48,617 nt of DNA from positions 1 through 48,617 of the forward strand of contig JACZUF010000023.1 in the NCBI GenBank assembly GCA_022573285.1, written 5' to 3'. A model generated the notes under the pieces. The model made no database searches. It saw only the letters and a program-made list of their open reading frames with translations, and was not told where the DNA came from. Of this stretch, positions 44,481-48,617 are shown piece after piece. Numbering within the stretch: position 1 is the stretch's first letter; each line of letters opens with the position of its first letter. Source of the DNA: Chloroflexota bacterium (GTDB taxonomy: Bacteria > Chloroflexota > Dehalococcoidia > Lucifugimonadales > UBA3495). A program made the position numbers and the translations under genes.

Positions 44481-44508
44481 CCTTCCCCCGACCGCAGTCG
44501 GGGGAAGG
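44481..44508. repeat. Hairpin CCTTCCCCCGAC/GTCGGGGGAAGG
   Basis: A perfect 12-bp stem with a four-base loop, related to 8447-8469. It lies between two plus-strand genes. Confidence 0.65.
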
Positions 44509-44733
44509 ATCTACCGTGGCTCACCAAACCAGCCAAAGCCTTGGTGCAGTTGCCCGGCGCCACCATGTCAATTGGCAGATTCTTCGCCGCTGCGGCTGGC
44601 TCAGAATGACAGAGAGGGACGGTGAACTTCAGAACGACAGAGTGGGGACGGCGGACTCAGAATGCCGTCGCGGAGTAGACTAACTCTGGGCACCAAGGCG
44701 CATTGGGCCAAAAAGAAGACTACAGAGGCTAAT

Positions 44734-45189
44734 GTGGAAGACCTGACCATCAAATTGGTGGAAACCGAGGAGGAACTGGAGGCGGCCATCGGGGTGCGCT
44801 TCCGGGTGTTCGTAGGCGAGCAGCAGGTGCCCGTCGAAGAGGAACTGGACGAGTTCGACGCCACCGCCACCCACGTCATCGCCATAGTCAACGAACAAGG
44901 CCGGGAACAGGTGGTGGCCACCGGCAGGGTGGTCTACGGCAACGAGGACACCGCGGCCCGCATCGGCCGCATGGCCGTGGATGCCCAGTGGCGCCGCAAG
45001 GGCATCGGGGCCCGCATCCTAAAGTTCCTGGAAGAAGAAGCAACCGCCCAGGGCGTGAGCACCTACGTGTTGAACGCCCAGGAATACGTCAAGGACTTCT
45101 ACGCCGCCCACGGTTATGTCGAGCGCGGGGAGCCTTTTTTGGAAGTGGACATTCCCCACGTGCTCATGCGGAAGGAAGCCCCGATGTAA
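44734..45189 (+). CDS. GNAT family N-acetyltransferase
   Basis: A 151-residue ElaA-like/GNAT acetyltransferase. The VRFRVFVGEQQVP segment and the acetyl-CoA-binding motif A (RIGRMAVDAQWRRKGIGARIL, with R/Q-x-x-G-x-G/A) are clear; YVLNAQEYVKDFYAAHGYV is motif B. GTG 44734 is chosen for the GAGG five bases upstream; an ATG at 44662 would add 24 residues of doubtful sequence. The stop codon lies inside a GCCCCGAT/ATCGGGGC palindrome (45178-45196), so the final residues may come from a repeat insertion. Confidence 0.88.
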   Translation: MEDLTIKLVETEEELEAAIGVRFRVFVGEQQVPVEEELDEFDATATHVIAIVNEQGREQVVATGRVVYGNEDTAARIGRMAVDAQWRRKGIGARILKFLEEEATAQGVSTYVLNAQEYVKDFYAAHGYVERGEPFLEVDIPHVLMRKEAPM

Positions 45190-45196
45190 TCGGGGC
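45178..45196. repeat. GCCCCGAT/ATCGGGGC palindrome at the acetyltransferase stop codon
   Basis: A perfect 8-bp stem with a three-base loop containing part of the TAA stop. It matches the inner hairpin of the compound repeats at 37280 and 45527. It could act as a transcription barrier between the two convergent genes. Confidence 0.55.
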
Positions 45197-45205
45197 TGTC
45201 AGCTA

Positions 45206-45505
45206 CTAAGCGGCGAAGGCCCCTTCCATGTTTTGGACGTCCATCTTGGCGATGTGGCTGATGGGCTTGTCGCCCAAGGCCGTGAAACCCGGCGAGTTGC
45301 GGAATTCCGCCTCTTTGGCAGGAATGTCGTCGCCGTCGTTGAACCGGCGCACCCAGATGAACTGGGTCCGGTCGGCGTTGACCCAAGTGGCCACAATGGG
45401 TATGCCCAAGGCTTCGTGGGCGGGCTTGATTCCAGTCTCGAACAGTTCCAGCCAGGAGTCCATCATCCCTTTGTTGATGGTGTAGGTCCGCATCTGGTCA
45501 ACCAT
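45206..45505 (-). CDS. NIPSNAP family protein
   Basis: A 99-residue NIPSNAP-type dimeric alpha/beta-barrel protein. RTYTINKGMMDSWLELFE and the FIWVRRFND strand are family marks. AAGGAG lies nine bases before the start at 45505. It is a close paralogue of the next gene upstream, with long identical runs, so the pair arose by tandem duplication. NIPSNAP/ABM folds include small monooxygenases and isomerase-like enzymes; the role here is unknown. Confidence 0.88.
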   Translation of the reverse strand: MVDQMRTYTINKGMMDSWLELFETGIKPAHEALGIPIVATWVNADRTQFIWVRRFNDGDDIPAKEAEFRNSPGFTALGDKPISHIAKMDVQNMEGAFAA

Positions 45506-45526
45506 GTTTCTCTCCTTTTATCTCCC

Positions 45527-45564
45527 GTAGGGGCACGGTCCCGATGGAATCGGGATGCCCCTAC
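45527..45564. repeat. GTAGGGGC compound palindrome with inner CCCGAT hairpin
   Basis: Outer arms GTAGGGGCA and TGCCCCTAC enclose an inner CCCGAT-gga-ATCGGG hairpin. It combines the two repeat types seen elsewhere in the window and sits between the two NIPSNAP genes. Confidence 0.8.
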
Positions 45565-45593
45565 GCACAATCATTAGGTATCCGCAGATGATA

Positions 45594-45905
45594 TTAGGCC
45601 ACTTTCAGCGGAGCAAGCACCTCTTCGATCAACCGGACGTCCATCTTGGCGATATGACTGGTGGGTATATCGCCCAGGGCTTTGCGGCCCGGAGAGGCGA
45701 AATACGCTGCTTCCTTGGCCGGTATTTCGTCGGCGCTATCGAAGCTCCGCACCCAGATGAAGTCGGTGCGGTCGGCGTTGACCCAGGTCGCCACGATGGG
45801 GATCCCCAGGCTCTCGTGGATGGGCCGTATCTCCTTGTCGAACAGCTCCAGCCAGGAGTCCATCATCCCCTTGTTGATGGTGTAGGTGCGCAGTTGTGAG
45901 ACCAT
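45594..45905 (-). CDS. NIPSNAP family protein (paralogue)
   Basis: A 103-residue NIPSNAP-type protein sharing roughly two thirds of its residues with the adjacent copy, including INKGMMDSWLELF and GIPIVATWVNADRT. Differences cluster in the second half (DSADEIPAKEAAYFASPG), where substrate specificity could differ. It is downstream of the enolase-superfamily gene on the same strand, and a dispersed palindrome separates them. Confidence 0.88.
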   Translation of the reverse strand: MVSQLRTYTINKGMMDSWLELFDKEIRPIHESLGIPIVATWVNADRTDFIWVRSFDSADEIPAKEAAYFASPGRKALGDIPTSHIAKMDVRLIEEVLAPLKVA

Positions 45906-45940
45906 GTTTCCTCTCCTCTTTTTCCCTTAGGGGCGCTACC

Positions 45941-45969
45941 GTAGGGGCACGGCAGTGCCGTGCCCCTAC
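45941..45969. repeat. GTAGGGGC palindrome, copy 4
   Basis: A 29-base palindrome identical to the copy at 1717-1745. It lies immediately before the stop codon region of the enolase-superfamily gene. Confidence 0.85.
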
Positions 45970-45971
45970 CT

Positions 45972-47069
45972 TTACGCTGAATACTGTTTGAAGGCGTCCT
46001 GGCTGAAATTTAGGCCCAGGCCCGGCTTGTCCGGCACCTCCAGGCAGCCGTCCACGAACTTTGGGGTCTCCTCGAACAGCTTCAGGGTCCAGGGCATGTA
46101 CTCCACGGTCAGTCCGTTGGGGATGGAGCCCATGAGCTGGATGTGTATCTCGGGGACCAGATGGCTGACCACCGGCAGGTTGAACGCCTCGGCCATGCCC
46201 GCCACCTTCCGCCATTCGGTGATGCCGCCCACCCGCAGCAGGTCGATCATCACGATGTCCACCGACCGGTTTTCGATGAGCTGCCGGTGTGGGTTGATTC
46301 CGTAGACGTACTCCCCCGCCGCCAGGGGCGTGGTCAGGGCGTCGGCCACCCTGGCCATGCCCTGATAATCGTCGTGGGCCACCACGTCCTCCAGCCAGAA
46401 CAGGTGGTATTCCTCCACCTGCCGGCCGATGCCGATGGCCTGGTTCACGTTCCAAAGCTCGTTGATGTCGCACATGATGTCGATGTCTTCGCCCACCGCC
46501 TCCCGCAGGGTCCGCATGCGCATGACCTCTTTGGCCGGGGTGTCCTCGCCGCCCATCTGTGACTTCATCTGCCGGAACCCCTTCTCCACCAGCGCCGGCC
46601 CGATCTCGGCCAACTGCTCCAGGTTCATCGGACGCATCAACGCGCCGCTGGCGTAGGCGGGCACCCGCTTGCGGTAGCCACCCAACAGGGAGCACACCGA
46701 CTGGTTCACGGCCTTGCCTTTGATGTCCCAAAGGGCCATGTCCACGGCGGCCAGGGCCAATGTGAGTATTCCGCCGGGACCGGAGCCGATGGTCTTCTGC
46801 CGCAGCCCCTGCATCACCGCCTCGATGTCCGTCGGGTCTTGGCCTTCCGCCAGGCCGCACAGAGCGTCCACCGCCGACTTCAACGCCGGGAGCAAGGGGC
46901 TTAAGCCCATGGCCGGCACGAAGGTCAGGCCGATCCCTTCGATTCCTTCGTCGGTCATCATCTTGAGAGTCACGAAGCCGCGCATGCCGCCGGCCTTGGG
47001 CTGGACATCGACCAACTGCTCGTCGGCCAGTGCGTGCAGCACCTGCACCTGTGACTTGGTAATTTTCAT
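45972..47069 (-). CDS. Enolase-superfamily (mandelate racemase/muconate lactonizing enzyme) protein
   Basis: A 365-residue enolase-superfamily enzyme with an N-terminal capping domain and a TIM-barrel. Metal ligands are Asp201 (MCDINELWN), Glu227 (FWLEDV) and Glu253 (AAGEYVYG); His303 in VVSHLVPE is the likely C-terminal base or acid. The second-strand motif, normally K-x-K, reads K169-S-Q171, so one catalytic lysine is missing. This resembles acid-sugar dehydratases and MR-group enzymes more than racemases that need both lysines. The substrate is likely a hydroxy acid or sugar acid. The two NIPSNAP genes follow on the same strand. Confidence 0.92.
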   Translation of the reverse strand: MKITKSQVQVLHALADEQLVDVQPKAGGMRGFVTLKMMTDEGIEGIGLTFVPAMGLSPLLPALKSAVDALCGLAEGQDPTDIEAVMQGLRQKTIGSGPGGILTLALAAVDMALWDIKGKAVNQSVCSLLGGYRKRVPAYASGALMRPMNLEQLAEIGPALVEKGFRQMKSQMGGEDTPAKEVMRMRTLREAVGEDIDIMCDINELWNVNQAIGIGRQVEEYHLFWLEDVVAHDDYQGMARVADALTTPLAAGEYVYGINPHRQLIENRSVDIVMIDLLRVGGITEWRKVAGMAEAFNLPVVSHLVPEIHIQLMGSIPNGLTVEYMPWTLKLFEETPKFVDGCLEVPDKPGLGLNFSQDAFKQYSA

Positions 47070-47133
47070 AACAGGCCATCCCGATTGCTGAGCGGCCTGA
47101 TTCTATCACAATTTAGCTTCAAAATTGCCCCAG

Positions 47134-47162
47134 TTGACAAGGGGAGCGGCTCGGCTTAACAT
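47134..47162 (+). promoter_or_regulatory. Sigma-70-type promoter upstream of padR-arsM
   Basis: TTGACA (47134-47139) and TAACAT (47157-47162) are separated by 17 bases. They lie about 100 bases before the regulator gene. Between the promoter and the gene, TAGTAT occurs three times (47176, 47193, 47207), possible operator half-sites. Confidence 0.55.
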
Positions 47163-47263
47163 ACCCAACGAGCTATAGTATTAAAGCGGGATTAGTATCC
47201 CTGAAATAGTATCGCCGCCACCGGCGGAATCTCGAGAAAGCACGAAAGGCAAGAATTAGTAGA

Positions 47264-47668
47264 ATGACTTCCATCAATTTAGTGCCCGGCAAACTGGAAA
47301 CCAAGTCACCGGCGATGCAGACCGAGGCCTACTGGGAGAACCTGGTTAAGCGCAGTCTGTGCCGGTTCCTGCTCCTGGCCCAACTGGCCAAGGGTCCGGT
47401 CCACGGCTACGGCATCAACCAGGCCATCAAGGAAGCGTGCCAGGGTTGCTGCGAACCCACCGAGGCCATGGTCTACTCCACCATCAAGGAGCTGCAGGAC
47501 GGCGGCTTTGTCGACTGCCGCATGGAGGAGCATCAGGGACGGCAGCGCCGCGTGTGCTGGCTGACTCCCACCGGCGAGGAGGCCTTCCGCGCCGCCGCCC
47601 GCGTCTGGCAGCGGATGCTTCCCAAGGTGGAGGACTGCATCGACCTGGCGCTGCCGGCAAGCAAGTAG
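47264..47668 (+). CDS. PadR-family transcriptional regulator with a cysteine cluster (probable arsenic sensor)
   Basis: A 134-residue PadR-type winged helix. HGYGINQAI and AMVYSTIKELQDGGFV are the family's DNA-binding region, and RRVCWLTPTGEEAF is the wing and following helix. It has seven cysteines; three lie together as C59-x2-C62-C63 just before the recognition helix, where classical PadR proteins have none. A trivalent-metalloid-binding site is likely, since the next gene is arsM, 48 bases downstream. The promoter at 47134 and TAGTAT repeats may be its control site. Arsenic sensing is inference. The start is set at ATG 47264; ATG 47315 is an alternative. Confidence 0.85.
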   Translation: MTSINLVPGKLETKSPAMQTEAYWENLVKRSLCRFLLLAQLAKGPVHGYGINQAIKEACQGCCEPTEAMVYSTIKELQDGGFVDCRMEEHQGRQRRVCWLTPTGEEAFRAAARVWQRMLPKVEDCIDLALPASK

Positions 47669-47716
47669 ATATCCTGTCAACCGAACACATCAATCACATC
47701 AGGGGAGGACGGGGAA

Positions 47717-48520
47717 ATGTCCACTGACCAAGATAAGATCAAAGAATTGGTGAAGGAGCGCTACGGCGCCAGGGCGGAGCGGGTGATCAGCCTGACCCCG
47801 GTCGAACTGGAGTCGGATGGCTGCGGCTGTTCCACCGACGGCGCCTGCTGCGGCGTTGAAGACTTGGACCACGCCATGCTCCTATATAGCGAGGGCCAAT
47901 TGGCGGGCCTGCCCACCGAGTCCATTGCGGCCTCCGCCGGCTGCGGCAACCCCACGGCCCTGGCGGGCCTGCAACCCGGCGAACGGGTGCTGGACCTGGG
48001 GTCCGGCGGCGGAATCGATTGCTTCCTGGCCTCCCAGCAGGTCGGCGAGACCGGACACGTAACCGGGCTGGACATGACCCCGGCCATGCTGGAGTTGGCC
48101 CGGGCCAACAAGGCCAAGCTGGGCATCGAAAACGTGGAATTCGTCCAGGGCGAGATGGAGAAGATGCCCATACCCGACGCCAGCGTTGACGTGATCATCT
48201 CCAACTGCGTGGTGTGCCTGTCCCCGGACAAGGACGCGGTGTTCAGCGAGAGCTTCCGGGTGCTGTCGCCCGGCGGCAGGATCCACCTCTCCGACGTGAT
48301 GGCGCTGACCAACGATGGACCCAGCGTATCCTCGCCCGAGGACTGGGTCTCCTGCACGGCGGGGGCAGAGTACATCGACGTGTACCGTGACCGGCTGGTC
48401 CGCGCCGGATTCGTGGATATCGACTTCACCAGCGAGTCGGTGGATTACATGGATAAACACTCCGAGCGGCCTCCCACCAACACCGCCGGATACAAAGTGG
48501 TGGCCCACAAACCGTCCTAG
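47717..48520 (+). CDS. arsM: Arsenite S-adenosylmethionine methyltransferase
   Basis: A 267-residue ArsM, which methylates arsenite to volatile or less reactive forms. The SAM site is VLDLGSGGGIDCFLA with the acidic residue in GLDMTPAML. Cysteines at the arsenic-binding positions are present: Cys76 in SAGCGNP, Cys164 in ISNCVVCLS and Cys213 in WVSCTAGAEY, plus an N-terminal cluster at 36, 38, 44 and 45. GGGGAGGA precedes ATG 47717. It follows the PadR-type regulator in the same transcript and ends at the terminator at 48558. No arsenate reductase or arsenite efflux gene is visible in the window. Confidence 0.95.
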   Translation: MSTDQDKIKELVKERYGARAERVISLTPVELESDGCGCSTDGACCGVEDLDHAMLLYSEGQLAGLPTESIAASAGCGNPTALAGLQPGERVLDLGSGGGIDCFLASQQVGETGHVTGLDMTPAMLELARANKAKLGIENVEFVQGEMEKMPIPDASVDVIISNCVVCLSPDKDAVFSESFRVLSPGGRIHLSDVMALTNDGPSVSSPEDWVSCTAGAEYIDVYRDRLVRAGFVDIDFTSESVDYMDKHSERPPTNTAGYKVVAHKPS

Positions 48521-48557
48521 GTTCCCCACGATCAATCGGGGCCAGGCAGAAAAATAA

Positions 48558-48590
48558 GCGGCGTCGCAGATGCGACGCCGCTTTGTTATT
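48558..48590 (+). terminator. Rho-independent terminator after arsM
   Basis: GCGGCGTCGC and GCGACGCCGC form a perfect 10-bp stem with loop AGAT, followed by TTTGTTATT. It lies 37 bases after the arsM stop and is the strongest terminator in the window. Confidence 0.85.
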
Positions 48591-48611
48591 GTCAAAAACG
48601 CCTCTAATGCC

Positions 48612-48617
48612 GTAGGG
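48612..48617. repeat. Start of another GTAGGGGC palindrome (cut by window edge)
   Basis: The window ends in CGTAGGG, the opening of the dispersed palindrome family. Its identity can only be confirmed beyond the edge. Confidence 0.4.

Larger units (their letters stand above)
44257..44733. other. Repeat-rich intergenic region
   Basis: Besides the terminator at 44306, this 470-base gap holds a second, diverged copy of the same block about 76 bases further on, the CCTTCCCCCGAC hairpin at 44481 and two TGTCATCC repeats (44456 and 44475). No gene is supported before the acetyltransferase. Confidence 0.55.

Noticed and set aside
45736..47109. 457-codon minus-strand frame
   Set aside because: It overlaps the enolase-superfamily gene in another frame and reads as Arg/Gly-rich shadow sequence.

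Overview
The window is a stretch of G+C-rich bacterial chromosome with short intergenic gaps, good Shine-Dalgarno sites and many GTG starts. The gene mix suggests an uncultured Chloroflexota of the SAR202/Dehalococcoidia type: luciferase-like flavin monooxygenases, paired CaiB/BaiF CoA-transferases, enolase-superfamily and aldehyde-oxidase enzymes, UPF0182, NIPSNAP proteins and a redoxin-type selenoprotein. This placement is an inference from gene content. No rRNA or tRNA gene was seen.

Layout. 1-125 is the cut 5' end of an IS30-family transposase gene. 416-14543 is a catabolic region: a luciferase-like monooxygenase on the minus strand; a plus-strand run (1833-7350) of an enoyl-CoA hydratase-like protein, a split MaoC hydratase pair, a pair of class III CoA-transferases and a three-domain RidA protein; then a ketopantoate-reductase-like protein, an alpha/beta hydrolase, an amidohydrolase, an amidase, an unknown membrane protein and a second monooxygenase. 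15196-24985 holds a cytochrome P450, an orphan molybdenum hydroxylase large subunit, a CPA2 antiporter with a TrkA domain, an aldehyde dehydrogenase, an MBL-fold hydrolase, a peroxiredoxin-like gene read through an in-frame TGA (probable selenocysteine) and a cupin. 25009-33737 (minus) carries an aminotransferase and the arginine genes argG, argD, argB and argJ, with a UPF0182 membrane protein translationally coupled to argD. 33959-40205 has DUF1015, a coiled-coil protein, a class V aminotransferase, a broken isochorismatase gene and a PcrA/UvrD helicase. 40212-43070 looks like an acquired island: a PIN-domain toxin-antitoxin pair, a decayed frame, a SEC-C/zinc protein and a small HExxH membrane protein, the last two clearly AT-rich. 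43162-48520 has a zinc alcohol dehydrogenase, a GNAT, two tandem NIPSNAP genes, an enolase-superfamily enzyme and an arsenic cassette of a cysteine-rich PadR regulator plus ArsM, closed by a strong terminator.

How it fits together. The 1833-7350 run reads as an acyl-CoA pathway: CoA is loaded by a two-subunit transferase, the product is hydrated by a two-subunit hot-dog hydratase and a crotonase, and a RidA protein clears reactive enamine/imine by-products. The surrounding monooxygenases, P450, molybdenum hydroxylase, amidohydrolase, amidase and dehydrogenases suggest breakdown of varied organic compounds.

The least ordinary items are the selenoprotein gene with candidate SECIS hairpins, the PadR-ArsM pair, the two consecutive pairs of subunits in which one member lacks the catalytic residue, several enzymes with a substituted active-site residue, and a family of GTAGGGGC palindromes scattered through the intergenic regions.
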